64,000 bases of DNA from Gemmatimonas sp. (GCF_031426495.1 NZ_JANPLK010000042.1:29396-93395), one strand, 5' to 3'; numbered from the stretch's first letter, positions 32,785 through 42,444 are shown. Notes: a model not told the origin generated them from the letters alone. Numbers and translations: made by a program.

Positions 32785-33936
32785 ATGCGCCGTCGCCGCT
32801 GGCCCGTAGTCGTCATGGTGCTCGGCGTGCTGGGGCTGCTCACGTGGTACGTCGTGTACACGCAGCACGTCGTGCGTCAGCTGCGCGTCGCTGCGGCGGG
32901 GCAGGGGCAGATGTACTCCCGCATCTTCCGGGCGCTGCAGGACACGAGCGCCACGCAGGATCCCACGATCACCCTCGTGGAGCTGTTGCAGCAGATTCGT
33001 GAATCGGGATTGCCTCTCGTGCTCACTGATACCGACGGCCGCGTGTCGGGGGTCGCGAATCTGCCCTTCGACGAACCGCTCGACGGCGAACGCACGAAGG
33101 CCTTCATGCGCGAGCTCGACCGCCGAAACGCGCCCATTCTGCAGCCCGGCTCGACTGGTGTGCACTACGGTGACAGCCCGATGGTGCGCGGACTGCAGGT
33201 TATTCCTATCCTCCAGGCCTTCGGCATTGGACTGCTCGTCGCATTCGGTGTCTATGCGTTGATTGAACGCGGACGCGCCGATCGCGAGAAAGTATGGGCC
33301 GGTATGGCGCGTGAGGCCGCCCACCAACTTGGCACGCCGCTCTCGGCGATGGCCGGCTGGCTCGAACTGCTGCGGGACATGGTCACCACCGCGACCGCCA
33401 CCCGCGCCGTCGATGCAATGGAGCAGGATCTGCAACGCCTTGAACGGGTGTCACATCGTTTCGAGCGAATCGGTCGTCCGCCGCGCGACGAGCAGGTGGA
33501 TTGCGCTGAGCTGGTCGATCGGCTGGCCTCGTACTTCGCAGCGCGCGCGCCCACGCTGGCGCGCACCGTGCGCATTCGGAGCGAGCACCCCGAGGGGCCG
33601 CTCATGACGCGCGGCGACAAGGTGCTCCTGGAGTGGGTGTTGGAAGTACTGATCAAGAACGCGATGGACGCCCTCGCTGGTCGTGATGGAGAAGTCGTCG
33701 TGTCGGCCATTCCGCTCCCGGAGGGGGGCGTGCGCATTCGCGTGCAGGACAACGGCCCCGGCATTCCCCGCAAATTGCGCAAGCGCATTTTCGACGCCGG
33801 CTTCACCACGAAGGATCGCGGCTGGGGTATCGGCTTGTCGCTCGCGCGTCGCATCGTGCAGGAGAATCACGAAGGCAAGCTGATGCTCGCTGACACCGAC
33901 CGCGGAGCGGCGTTCGACGTTATCTTGCACGCATGA
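32785..33936 (+). CDS. Sensor histidine kinase
   Basis: The 383-residue membrane kinase has spans near 7-26 and 140-160 flanking a roughly 110-residue periplasmic sensor region with no recognised domain. The H-box is EAAHQLGTPLSAMAGW with His180. N-box (LIKNAMDALAG), G1 (VQDNGPGIPRKL), F-box (GFTTKDRG) and G2 (GIGLSLARRI) are all intact. No HAMP domain is evident, and no response regulator adjoins it. It lies between serS and the helicase, with a 4-bp overlap to the latter. Signal and partner are unknown. Confidence 0.88.
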   Translation: MRRRRWPVVVMVLGVLGLLTWYVVYTQHVVRQLRVAAAGQGQMYSRIFRALQDTSATQDPTITLVELLQQIRESGLPLVLTDTDGRVSGVANLPFDEPLDGERTKAFMRELDRRNAPILQPGSTGVHYGDSPMVRGLQVIPILQAFGIGLLVAFGVYALIERGRADREKVWAGMAREAAHQLGTPLSAMAGWLELLRDMVTTATATRAVDAMEQDLQRLERVSHRFERIGRPPRDEQVDCAELVDRLASYFAARAPTLARTVRIRSEHPEGPLMTRGDKVLLEWVLEVLIKNAMDALAGRDGEVVVSAIPLPEGGVRIRVQDNGPGIPRKLRKRIFDAGFTTKDRGWGIGLSLARRIVQENHEGKLMLADTDRGAAFDVILHA

Positions 33937-36362
33937 CGACGACGGGTTGGTCCGGTTCCCTCTTTGACGCGGTGCCCTCGGCACCTGCGCTCGATCTCGA
34001 AGCGCTGACGCGAAGCCTTAATCCCGGCCAGCGCGAAGCCGTGTTTCATGACGATGGTCCGGCGCTGGTGCTTGCCGGGGCCGGCTCCGGCAAGACCCGC
34101 GTGCTCACCACGCGCATCGCCCGACTCATCGGCGATCGCGGCGTGGCGCCCCACGAAATCCTCTCCGTCACGTTCACGAACAAGGCCGCCGGCGAGATGC
34201 GCGCCCGTATCGCCAAGTTTCTCGGGCACGAACCGAAAGGCATGTGGTGCGGCACCTTCCACGCCCTCGGCGCGCGCATGCTGCGCGGCGTGGCCCCGAT
34301 CGTGGGACGCGAGCAGAACTTCACGATCTACGACGAAGACGACACCATCGGTGCCGTCAAGCGCGTCATGGAACGTCGCAAGCTCAGCCCCACGCAGTTC
34401 GCCCCCAAGGCCATTCTGAGCGCGATCTCGAGTGCCAAGAACGCGCTCGTATCTCCGAGCGAATACGCGCGTACGGCCCGTGACACCTTCACGACGGCCG
34501 TCGCCGGCGTGTACACCGATCTCGAACACGCCCTGCAGCAGGCCAATGCCGTCACCTTCGACGACTTGCTGGTGCTACCCGTTCGTGCGCTCGAGCAGGA
34601 TGAAGCGTTGCGGGCGCACTATCAGCGGCGCTTCAAGTACGTGCTCGTCGACGAGTATCAGGACACGAACGCGGCACAGTTCCGATTCGTCCAGCTCATG
34701 GGCGGCGGATATCGCAACGTGATGGTGGTCGGCGATGATGACCAGTCGATCTACGGATGGCGCGGCGCCGACATCCGGAACATCCTCGACTTCGAGCGCG
34801 CCTTTCCCGGCGCGCGCATCGTGCGCCTCGAGGAAAACTACCGCTCCACGCCGAACATTCTCGCGCTCGCCAATGCCGTTATTGCCGAGAACACGGAACG
34901 GCGCGGCAAGACGCTGCGCGCCACACGGCCGGCTGGCGAGACGGTCACGCTCGTGGAAACGCTCGACGAGCGCGACGAAGCCGACTTCATTGCCGATACC
35001 ATCACCGCACGCATGTCGCGCTCCGATCTTTCGCGGCGCGATTGCGCGGTGCTCTATCGCACCAACGCGCAGAGCCGCGCGATCGAAGACGCGTTCCGTC
35101 GTCGCAACATCCCGTACCGGCTCGTCGGCGCCGTCCGCTTCTACGATCGTCGCGAAATTCGCGACATCATGGCGTACCTCAAGCTCGTCGCGAATCCAGC
35201 CGATGACGAGGCATTCCGCCGCGCCGTGAACGTGCCCAAGCGCGGCTTGGGCGATGCCACGATCACGCTGCTGGTCGAGCGCGCGCAGCGGGATGGCGTC
35301 CCCTTGCTCACCATCGCCTCGCGCATCGATGTCGTGGCGGAGCTGCGGCCCGCTGCGCGGACGGCGCTGGCCGATTTCGTGTCACTCGTGCAGCGCCTGC
35401 GGAACGCGGCCGTCGATTCCGCGGTCGACGAGCTGCTCCGCGATCTTGCCGCCTCGATCAAGTACGCCGACCACCTGCGCGCCGAAGGTCCCGAAGGTCA
35501 GGAGCGCATCGAGAACGTGCGCGAACTGATCGCCGGTGCCGCTGAAGTCGTGGCCGATGAGGGCGGTGAAGTGGGACTCACGCCGCTCGATCACTTCCTG
35601 CAGTCGTCGACGTTGGTAGCCGGGATCGACAAACTCGACCCGAACGCCGATGCCGTCACTTGCATGACGATGCACAACGCGAAGGGACTCGAGTTCCCGC
35701 TCGTGTTCGTCTCGGGTCTGGAGGATGGGTTGTTCCCGCTGGCACGTGCCGCCGAGGATCCGAGTCAGCTCGAAGAGGAACGCCGACTGTTTTACGTGGG
35801 CATCACGCGTGCCGAAACCAAGCTGTACCTCACCTGTGCCGAGCAGCGTCGACGCAATGGCGAGATGATGTTCTCGATGCCGTCACGCTTCCTCAAGCAG
35901 GTCACGATCTCGCTGGCGGAACGTCAGAAGACGGCGCGCGCCAAGACCGAAGGACGCGGTGGCTTCGCGTCCATCGGCGGCACGCAGTCCTCACGCGACA
36001 GCGACGATTCGTGGGGACGCAGCAGCTACAGCGCCGGCGGCGGAGGCGGTGCCAAGCGCTCAGGTGGTCAGTACGGCAGCGCGTCGTACGGTGCGGGCAG
36101 CACAGCCTTCGGAAAGAGTGCTGGTGCATTCTCGACGCCGGCGCGACGCGACCGCCCCACCGAGCCGGAAGACGAGTCGCAAGATGCGCCGATGTTCGCC
36201 GTCGGTGAGAAGGTGCGTCACGCGAAGTTCGGATCGGGCACGATCGCAGAACTCACCGGCAGCGGGCGTGACCTGAAGGTGCGTATTGATTTCGAAGACG
36301 AAGAGATCGGCCGGAAGACTCTGGTGCTGGCGCAGGCCAAACTCGAACGCGGGTGGGAGTAG
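33933..36362 (+). CDS. UvrD/PcrA-type DNA helicase
   Basis: This SF1A 3'-5' helicase acts in repair and in clearing RecA or stalled polymerase. The 809-residue protein has Walker A GAGSGKTR (about 49-56), VTFTNKAAGEMRARI, DEYQDTN, GDDDQSIYGWRGAD, the TMHNAKGLEFPLVFVSGLEDGLFP motif V and VGITRAETKLYL motif VI. A Ser/Gly/Tyr-rich linker (about 675-745) leads to a PcrA-like C-terminal Tudor-type domain (VGEKVRHAKFGSGTI). The ATG overlaps the kinase stop by 4 bp. Confidence 0.94.
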   Translation: MTTTGWSGSLFDAVPSAPALDLEALTRSLNPGQREAVFHDDGPALVLAGAGSGKTRVLTTRIARLIGDRGVAPHEILSVTFTNKAAGEMRARIAKFLGHEPKGMWCGTFHALGARMLRGVAPIVGREQNFTIYDEDDTIGAVKRVMERRKLSPTQFAPKAILSAISSAKNALVSPSEYARTARDTFTTAVAGVYTDLEHALQQANAVTFDDLLVLPVRALEQDEALRAHYQRRFKYVLVDEYQDTNAAQFRFVQLMGGGYRNVMVVGDDDQSIYGWRGADIRNILDFERAFPGARIVRLEENYRSTPNILALANAVIAENTERRGKTLRATRPAGETVTLVETLDERDEADFIADTITARMSRSDLSRRDCAVLYRTNAQSRAIEDAFRRRNIPYRLVGAVRFYDRREIRDIMAYLKLVANPADDEAFRRAVNVPKRGLGDATITLLVERAQRDGVPLLTIASRIDVVAELRPAARTALADFVSLVQRLRNAAVDSAVDELLRDLAASIKYADHLRAEGPEGQERIENVRELIAGAAEVVADEGGEVGLTPLDHFLQSSTLVAGIDKLDPNADAVTCMTMHNAKGLEFPLVFVSGLEDGLFPLARAAEDPSQLEEERRLFYVGITRAETKLYLTCAEQRRRNGEMMFSMPSRFLKQVTISLAERQKTARAKTEGRGGFASIGGTQSSRDSDDSWGRSSYSAGGGGGAKRSGGQYGSASYGAGSTAFGKSAGAFSTPARRDRPTEPEDESQDAPMFAVGEKVRHAKFGSGTIAELTGSGRDLKVRIDFEDEEIGRKTLVLAQAKLERGWE

Positions 36363-36680
36363 TTGTCGGTCTCCAACGAAGATGTGCTTCATGTCGCGCA
36401 ACTCGCGCGCTTGGCAATCGACGACGCGCGGCTCCCCGGGCTCGTCGCGGAACTGAATGGCATTCTGCAGCACATGGATGCCCTGCAGCAGGCCACCATC
36501 CCCCAGGAACTCGCTGAACGCGACGTGGCGGGGATGCCGCTGCGTGACGACGGCGCGCCGCCGGTCGCGCTCCAACGCACGCGGGAGGCGTTCGCGCCAG
36601 CGACGCGTGAGGGCTTCTTTCTGGTGCCGCGTCTGGCGACGCATGGTGACGTCGGTTCCTCCGCCGAGGACGACGCATGA
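36363..36680 (+). CDS. gatC: Asp-tRNA(Asn)/Glu-tRNA(Gln) amidotransferase subunit C
   Basis: GatC is the small subunit that wraps GatA and GatB in the complex that amidates misacylated tRNAs. The 105-residue protein has the SVSNEDVLHVAQLARLAIDD opening and a C-terminal half that is typically variable. The start is TTG 36363, directly after the helicase stop; GGGAG just upstream supports it, and no other in-frame start keeps the conserved N-terminus. It overlaps gatA by 4 bp. Confidence 0.9.
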   Translation: MSVSNEDVLHVAQLARLAIDDARLPGLVAELNGILQHMDALQQATIPQELAERDVAGMPLRDDGAPPVALQRTREAFAPATREGFFLVPRLATHGDVGSSAEDDA

Positions 36681-38089
36681 ACGTGGAGTCGCTGAAGGCG
36701 CACTCGGTCGAAGCGGCTTGGGCGCAATACGATGCCGTTGATGCCGGACCGACCGGACTGAACGCGTTCCTCTCAGTGGACCGCGAAGGATCGTTGGCTG
36801 CTGCCACGTCGGTCGCGACGCACGCAGGGAATAGCGACCTCGCCGGCGTCCCCGTCGCGATCAAGGACAATCTCGCGACGCTCACGCTGCCGACCACCTG
36901 CGGCTCGCGCATTCTCGAGGGGTACGTCAGTCCGTTCGAAGCAACCGCAGTCAGGAAGCTGCGAGACGCCGGTGCCATCGTGATCGGCAAGACGAACATG
37001 GACGAATTCGCCATGGGATCCTCCACCGAGAATAGCGCGTACGGCCCCACGAAGAACCCAGTCGATCGCTCGCGCGTGCCCGGCGGTTCCTCCGGTGGTT
37101 CGGCCGCGGCGGTCGCGGCGGGCGTCGTCCGCCTCGCGCTCGGCTCCGAAACCGGTGGCTCCGTACGCCAACCGGCGGCGTTTTGCGGCATCGTCGGCGT
37201 GAAGCCCACGTACGGTCGCGTCAGTCGTTTCGGACTCGTCGCCTACGCGTCGTCACTCGATCACGTGGGCGTGTTCGCCCGGAACGTGTTCGACGCGGCA
37301 CTCGGGGTGGAGATCATTGCCGGACACGATCCCTCCGATGCCACCTGTTCGGCGCGTCCGGTGCCCGCGTTACGGCAGTCAGCCGTTGTTGCCGACAGCG
37401 CCCAACCGCTGGCGGGTCTCGTGGTGGGTCGTCCGGTCGAGTACTTCACCGAGGCACTCGATCCCCGTATTCGCGCGCAGTGCGACGCGTCATTCGATCG
37501 CTTGCGGTCGCTCGGCGCCGAGGTGCGTGATGTGTCGTTGCCCCACACGTCGCTCGCGATTCCCGTGTACTACGTGCTCGCGCCGGCCGAAGCGTCCAGC
37601 AACCTCGCGCGCTACGACGGCGTTCGCTACGGAAAGCGTGCCGCGGCCGACGGTCTACGCGAGATGTACGAGCGCACGCGGTCCGGCGGTTTCGGCGCCG
37701 AAGTAACGCGTCGGATTCTGCTTGGCACGTACGTGCTCAGTGCGGGCTACTACGACGCCTACTATCGCCGCGCGCAGACGGTACGCACGCTCATCACGCA
37801 GGATTTCGAACGCGTCTTCGCCGAGGGGGTGCACGTGCTCTTCACACCCACCGCGCCAACCCCGGCATTTCGCATCGGTGAGGTGTCCGATCCATACGAT
37901 ATGTATCTCAGCGACATCTACACCGTGACGGCCAACCTCGCCGGCATCCCGGCGATGTCGCAGCCCATCGGCCTCGTCGATGGCCTCCCCGTTGGTGGCC
38001 AGTTCATGGCGGCGCGTTTCGATGAGGCCACCATGTTCAAGGCGGCGGCCGCGCTCGAGCATACAATGGCTCAGGGGGGTGGCGCATGA
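36677..38089 (+). CDS. gatA: Asp-tRNA(Asn)/Glu-tRNA(Gln) amidotransferase subunit A
   Basis: GatA releases ammonia from glutamine. It is an amidase-signature protein of 470 residues with the catalytic Lys in VPVAIKDNL, the GGSSGGSAAAVAAG cis-Ser region and the nucleophile in SETGGSVRQPA. Together with GatB and GatC it supplies Gln-tRNA and/or Asn-tRNA, implying this organism lacks at least one direct synthetase. The ATG overlaps gatC by 4 bp and its stop overlaps gatB by 4 bp. Confidence 0.96.
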   Translation: MNVESLKAHSVEAAWAQYDAVDAGPTGLNAFLSVDREGSLAAATSVATHAGNSDLAGVPVAIKDNLATLTLPTTCGSRILEGYVSPFEATAVRKLRDAGAIVIGKTNMDEFAMGSSTENSAYGPTKNPVDRSRVPGGSSGGSAAAVAAGVVRLALGSETGGSVRQPAAFCGIVGVKPTYGRVSRFGLVAYASSLDHVGVFARNVFDAALGVEIIAGHDPSDATCSARPVPALRQSAVVADSAQPLAGLVVGRPVEYFTEALDPRIRAQCDASFDRLRSLGAEVRDVSLPHTSLAIPVYYVLAPAEASSNLARYDGVRYGKRAAADGLREMYERTRSGGFGAEVTRRILLGTYVLSAGYYDAYYRRAQTVRTLITQDFERVFAEGVHVLFTPTAPTPAFRIGEVSDPYDMYLSDIYTVTANLAGIPAMSQPIGLVDGLPVGGQFMAARFDEATMFKAAAALEHTMAQGGGA

Positions 38090-39549
38090 GCACTGCATCG
38101 CCAAGCACCGGCACGCCCATCGACTGGGAGCTCGTGATCGGACTCGAAGTACACTGCCAGCTCAAGACACGGAGCAAGATCTTTTGCGGCTGTGCAACGT
38201 CGTTCGGCGAGGCACCCAACACCAATACCTGTCCGGTGTGCCTCGGCCTACCGGGAGCGTTGCCGGTGCTGAATGCGCACGCCGTCGAACTCGCCACACG
38301 CGCCTCACTCGCGCTCGGCTCCACCGTGCACAACACCTCGGTATTCGCGCGCAAGAATTACTTCTATCCCGACTTGCCGAAGGGCTATCAGATCTCGCAG
38401 TTCGATCAGCCCATCGCGACCGGTGGTACCATCGTTGTCGATGACACCGCCACGCCTCCTCGCGCGATCCGCGTGCATCGCGTGCACATGGAAGAGGATG
38501 CGGGAAAGTCGGTGCACGATCGCTTCCGCGACGCGACCGCGATCGACCTGAATCGCGCCGGCACGCCGCTGATCGAAATCGTGTCGGAGCCGGAGATTCA
38601 CTCGGCGGCCGATGCGGTGAGTTATCTCCGCCGCCTCAAGCAGATCCTCGAGTACACCGAAGTCTCCGACGCCAACATGGAGGAAGGCTCGCTCCGCGTG
38701 GACGTGAACATCTCCATACGCCCGCGCGGCGTGGAGACACTCGGCACCAAGACCGAAGTCAAGAACCTCAATTCGTTCTCGTCCGCTGAGCACGCCGTCG
38801 AAGTGGAGTTTGCGCGGCAGTGTGCCATTCTCGAGAGTGGTGGTCGCGTCGAGCAGCAGACGTTGCTGTACGACGAGAAGCGCAATCAGGTGCGCTCCGC
38901 GCGCAGCAAGGAAGGCAGCCACGACTACCGCTACTTCCCGGAGCCGGATCTTCCGCCGCTCGTGCTGGTCGACGAGTTCGTGCAGCGTCAGCGTGAGGCG
39001 CTTCCGGAGTTGCCGGCCGCCAAGCGCGAGCGCTTTGTAACGCAGTACGGTCTCGGCGCGGCCGACGTCGATCAGCTCATTGTGAACCGAACCCTGGCGG
39101 ATCGCTTCGAAGCGGTCGCCTCGGCGGCGGGTGACCCGCGCCGCGCGGCGAACTGGATGCTGGGACCGGTGCTGGCGGCGGTGAACGCGTCCGGTGGGTC
39201 ACTGCTCGACCATGCCGTCGATCCGGCCCGGCTTGGTGCGCTCATCAAACTCGAAGCGCAGGGCGAGCTGTCCAACACGGCCGCCCGACAGATCTTCACG
39301 CTGATGGAACGTGAACCGGTCGAGCCGCTGGCGATCGCCACGCGCGATGGCCTGTTGAAAGTCTCGGACGACGCGGCACTCGTTGCGTGGATTGACGAAG
39401 TCTTTGCCGAATCACCCACCGAGGCCGCGCGCTTCATGGCTGGCGAACGCAAACTGCAAGGCGTGCTGGTCGGTCAGGTCATGAAGAAGTCGAAGGGCTC
39501 AGCCGATCCGAAGAAAGTCAATCAGTTGCTGGCCGCTCGCGCGGAGTAA
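38086..39549 (+). CDS. gatB: Asp-tRNA(Asn)/Glu-tRNA(Gln) amidotransferase subunit B
   Basis: GatB phosphorylates and transamidates the tRNA-bound Glu or Asp. The 487-residue protein starts with DWELVIGLEVHCQLKTRSKIFC and has the zinc-site CGCAT...CPVCLGLPG cysteines, followed by FARKNYFYPDLPKGYQISQFD. The C-terminal YqeY-like tail domain is complete. Its last 32 bp overlap the 3' end of a converging gene on the minus strand. Confidence 0.96.
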   Translation: MSTASPSTGTPIDWELVIGLEVHCQLKTRSKIFCGCATSFGEAPNTNTCPVCLGLPGALPVLNAHAVELATRASLALGSTVHNTSVFARKNYFYPDLPKGYQISQFDQPIATGGTIVVDDTATPPRAIRVHRVHMEEDAGKSVHDRFRDATAIDLNRAGTPLIEIVSEPEIHSAADAVSYLRRLKQILEYTEVSDANMEEGSLRVDVNISIRPRGVETLGTKTEVKNLNSFSSAEHAVEVEFARQCAILESGGRVEQQTLLYDEKRNQVRSARSKEGSHDYRYFPEPDLPPLVLVDEFVQRQREALPELPAAKRERFVTQYGLGAADVDQLIVNRTLADRFEAVASAAGDPRRAANWMLGPVLAAVNASGGSLLDHAVDPARLGALIKLEAQGELSNTAARQIFTLMEREPVEPLAIATRDGLLKVSDDAALVAWIDEVFAESPTEAARFMAGERKLQGVLVGQVMKKSKGSADPKKVNQLLAARAE

Positions 39550-40486
39550 ACAGCGGCGTTGGCAGCGACGCGGCATGCCGGAGCTCGGATACCGGCATGC
39601 CGAACATGCGATCCGCTTCGAGTGCGGCGCGGACATCGCCGCCTTCGCGCTTGGCCTGACGTCGGACCTTTTTCGCGTCTCGTAGTGGCCCGTCGCCGGA
39701 CGGATCGAAACGAAAGGCATCGCTGGTGTCCCAGCGATTGAACAGATCGACGATGTAGTCGAACGAGCGCGCCATGTAGCGCCCGACTTCGGCATCGCTC
39801 AGGTCCCAGCGACTCTTCTCCGACACGAGCTGGAAAATGCGCTGCCACGAGTCCGTGTCGGTCACATACACCATGCCGCGGAAGATGCGGCGGTTGGTCG
39901 GCGTGCCGAAGAGCGTCGGGCTCAAAATGCGATCGAGGTGCTGATCGGCCGGCGAGTGGTCGACCGACAAGAGCTCGCGCGCGCGACGTGGCCATGGATC
40001 GCCAAGATGCGTATCGATCCGGCTCTCCCAGTAGCTGTGACCGAGCGCGGTGGTGCTCGATGTCACGGCCAGCTGGCGCGGCACGAAGAAGTTGTGCGCC
40101 ACGACGTCGGCGGCCAGGTGCGCGAGATACCCGAGACCAAACGCGCGCAGCGATGGCGGCGCCGCATCGTCGTGAATCTCGAGTCCGACACGCCACGAGT
40201 GACAATGGCGTCCCACTTCGGCGTACTTCTTCGCAATGCTGGTATCGGCGGCAATCGACCCGTACAGGAAATCGGTCGGATAGGCCGCGAGCAGCTCGGC
40301 GATGGTCGATGGCACGAGAGACAGATTCCGAAGGAGCGCGTCGCCCAGAAACACGTGGGTTCCCGGCGTCCACGCCCAGGCATCCGTCGGGAAGAGCACC
40401 AGCGCGACCAACAAGGCGAGTCCCCCCGCAATCCAGGCGCGGTGGCAGAAGCGCACAGCGCGCTCAGTCGTCGTCGTCGTCGGCAT
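39518..40486 (-). CDS. Secreted zinc-dependent phospholipase C-like protein
   Basis: The 322-residue protein has a signal peptide ending AWA at residue 38, so the predicted mature chain begins WTPGTH. In the PLC/P1-nuclease fold the N-terminal Trp and His6 bind zinc. Further candidate ligands are visible: ADTS, CHSW, LAHLAADVVAHN (H-x3-D-x3-H) and GHSYWE (H-x3-E). It probably cleaves phospholipids or other phosphoesters outside the cytoplasm, which is inferred from the fold. It overlaps gatB (32 bp, opposite strand) and the upstream gene (23 bp). Confidence 0.75.
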   Translation of the reverse strand: MPTTTTTERAVRFCHRAWIAGGLALLVALVLFPTDAWAWTPGTHVFLGDALLRNLSLVPSTIAELLAAYPTDFLYGSIAADTSIAKKYAEVGRHCHSWRVGLEIHDDAAPPSLRAFGLGYLAHLAADVVAHNFFVPRQLAVTSSTTALGHSYWESRIDTHLGDPWPRRARELLSVDHSPADQHLDRILSPTLFGTPTNRRIFRGMVYVTDTDSWQRIFQLVSEKSRWDLSDAEVGRYMARSFDYIVDLFNRWDTSDAFRFDPSGDGPLRDAKKVRRQAKREGGDVRAALEADRMFGMPVSELRHAASLPTPLFTPRERPATD

Positions 40487-41027
40487 CCACGGGGGCAGGA
40501 GTACGACGCGGCCGTGGGTGGCTCAACCCGTTCGTCAATTCGCCAGCACCAACGCGTACACCGCGCACCGCCGAGACGGCCGAGAGCGCGGTATCCTCCA
40601 ACTCGTCTTGCAGCACGTCCAGCACCGCATTCACGTCGTCCACACGCCGTGCCGTCCGGTCCGCTGCGTCCAGTAGCTGTTCACTCAAGGCTTCGGCCGC
40701 ACCGGTGACGCGTTCCACGTCGGTGCGCAGCATGGCCACCACCTCTCGTGCGTCACCGACCATGGCGCTCGCGCTCGCCAGCAATGGCTTCGTGTCCCTC
40801 GTGAGTCGATCCACCGTCTCGTTGAACTTGTGTACCGCGGCGCGCGTGGAGAGGATCAACAGGATCGTCGCAATGAGCACGCCGATGCCGAGACACAGCA
40901 CGACGATCTGGAGCACGCCACTCGTCCACTCGAACAGGCCGCGCTCGGAGATCGTACGGGCGATGATGGTGTCCGGAAGCGTTGCGGCCTGCAGAAGCCG
41001 CGCAGACAACGCACTGACAAAGGTCAT
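40464..41027 (-). CDS. Membrane protein with DUF948-like helical domain
   Basis: The 187-residue protein has one membrane span (about 38-60, VVLCLGIGVLIATILLIL) and a long helix with heptad spacing (about 65-150). The tail is basic then ends in Asp residues. This recalls DUF948 proteins, but similarity by eye is modest. It is transcribed just before the PLC-like gene with a 23-bp overlap, so the two are likely coupled. Function is unknown. Confidence 0.6.
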   Translation of the reverse strand: MTFVSALSARLLQAATLPDTIIARTISERGLFEWTSGVLQIVVLCLGIGVLIATILLILSTRAAVHKFNETVDRLTRDTKPLLASASAMVGDAREVVAMLRTDVERVTGAAEALSEQLLDAADRTARRVDDVNAVLDVLQDELEDTALSAVSAVRGVRVGAGELTNGLSHPRPRRTPAPVDADDDDD

Positions 41028-41148
41028 GATGATGATCTAAGGGTTTCCGGCAGGGTCGGGAAGGGGGGACGTGCGTGACGCTTTCGCGGCTGCTATCCTT
41101 CCGATTGACCGAGTGCTCCGCCCAATCGCCGCGTCCAACCCCGAGTGC

Positions 41149-42444
41149 ATGTCCGCCGTCCAGTTCATTGTCGAAGGGGGTCAGCGTCTCAGTGGCTCTA
41201 TCCGTCCAGCAGGCAATAAGAATGCCGCGCTGCCGATCGTCGCTGCCACGCTCCTGACCGATCAGCCGGTGCAGCTGCACAACGTGCCTCGGATCCGGGA
41301 CATCGAGACGCTTGTCGAACTCGTGCGCACCACGGGGGCGGAATGCGAATGGAACGGCCCGAACTCCCTGCGCGTGCATGCGAAATCGGTGCAAGCCGCC
41401 GATCTCGATCCGCAGATGTGCGCGCGGATCCGTGCTTCAATTCTGCTCGCCGCGCCACTGCTCGCGCGCTGCGGCACGGTCACGCTCTCACCTCCCGGTG
41501 GCGACGTCATCGGTCGTCGTCGGCTCGACACGCATTTTCACGTGCTGCAGGCCCTCGGGGCCGAGTATGAGCTGGGAGAGCGCTTCCGCTTTACCGCGAA
41601 GGCCCTGACCGGCGCCGACGTATTTCTTGATGAACCGAGTGTCACGGCCACCGAGAACGCACTGATGGCGGCCGTCGCGGCGACGGGGCGCACGGTTCTC
41701 CGCAATGCGGCCAGCGAACCGCACGTGCAGGACCTCGCGCGCTTTCTCGTCGCACTGGGCGCGCGCATCGACGGTATCGGGTCGAATGTGTACACGATCG
41801 AAGGCGGCATGCCGCTCGGCGGTGCGACACATGAGATCGGTCCCGACCACATCGAAGTCGGCTCGTTCATTGGCCTTGCGGCGGTGACCCAATCGGAAAT
41901 TCGGATCGAGCGGGCGGGCGTCGAACATCTCCGCAGCACGCTGATGGGCTTCGCGCGTCTCGGGATCTCGTGCATCATCGAGGGGGACGATCTGATTGTG
42001 CCCGCCGAGCAGTCGCGCGTGATCCAGAGCGACCTCGGGGGACATGTGCCGAAGCTCGAGGATCAGCCGTGGCCCGCGTTTCCGGCCGACGTGATGTCCA
42101 TCGCCATCGTCACGGCGACGCAATGCGAAGGCATGATCCTCATGCACGAAAAGATGTTCGAGTCGCGTCTCTATTTCACCGACAAGTTGGTGAGCATGGG
42201 CGCCCGCATCGTGCTGTGCGATCCGCACCGCGCCATCGTGTCGGGGCCCACCAAGCTGCGAGGCAGCACGGTGGAGTCGCCCGACATCCGCGCCGGAATG
42301 GCGATGTTACTGGCCGCCCTCTGCGCGGACGGCACCAGCGTCATTAACAACGCCCAGCAGATCGAGCGCGGCTACGAGCGGATCGAGGACCGGCTCGGAG
42401 CGCTCGGTGCCCACATCCGTCGCGTCGAATTGAGCGCGCGCTGA
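41149..42444 (+). CDS. murA: UDP-N-acetylglucosamine 1-carboxyvinyltransferase
   Basis: MurA transfers enolpyruvate to UDP-GlcNAc, the first committed peptidoglycan step. The 431-residue protein has AGNKNAALPIVAATLLT, RIRASILLAAPLLARCG and DEPSVTATENALMAA. The active-site loop reads PPGGDVIGRRRLDTH, with Asp119 where E. coli has Cys115, the residue alkylated by fosfomycin. Asp at this place is known in Mycobacterium and Chlamydia and confers resistance. Later motifs (WPAFPADVMSIA, HEKMFESRL) fit the Bacteroidota-type MurA. ATG 41149 gives the conserved start. pgeF follows after 13 bp. Confidence 0.95.
   Translation: MSAVQFIVEGGQRLSGSIRPAGNKNAALPIVAATLLTDQPVQLHNVPRIRDIETLVELVRTTGAECEWNGPNSLRVHAKSVQAADLDPQMCARIRASILLAAPLLARCGTVTLSPPGGDVIGRRRLDTHFHVLQALGAEYELGERFRFTAKALTGADVFLDEPSVTATENALMAAVAATGRTVLRNAASEPHVQDLARFLVALGARIDGIGSNVYTIEGGMPLGGATHEIGPDHIEVGSFIGLAAVTQSEIRIERAGVEHLRSTLMGFARLGISCIIEGDDLIVPAEQSRVIQSDLGGHVPKLEDQPWPAFPADVMSIAIVTATQCEGMILMHEKMFESRLYFTDKLVSMGARIVLCDPHRAIVSGPTKLRGSTVESPDIRAGMAMLLAALCADGTSVINNAQQIERGYERIEDRLGALGAHIRRVELSAR

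Noticed and set aside
31396..33435. 679-codon minus-strand open frame
   Set aside because: It is antisense to serS and the kinase gene, without motifs or start signal.
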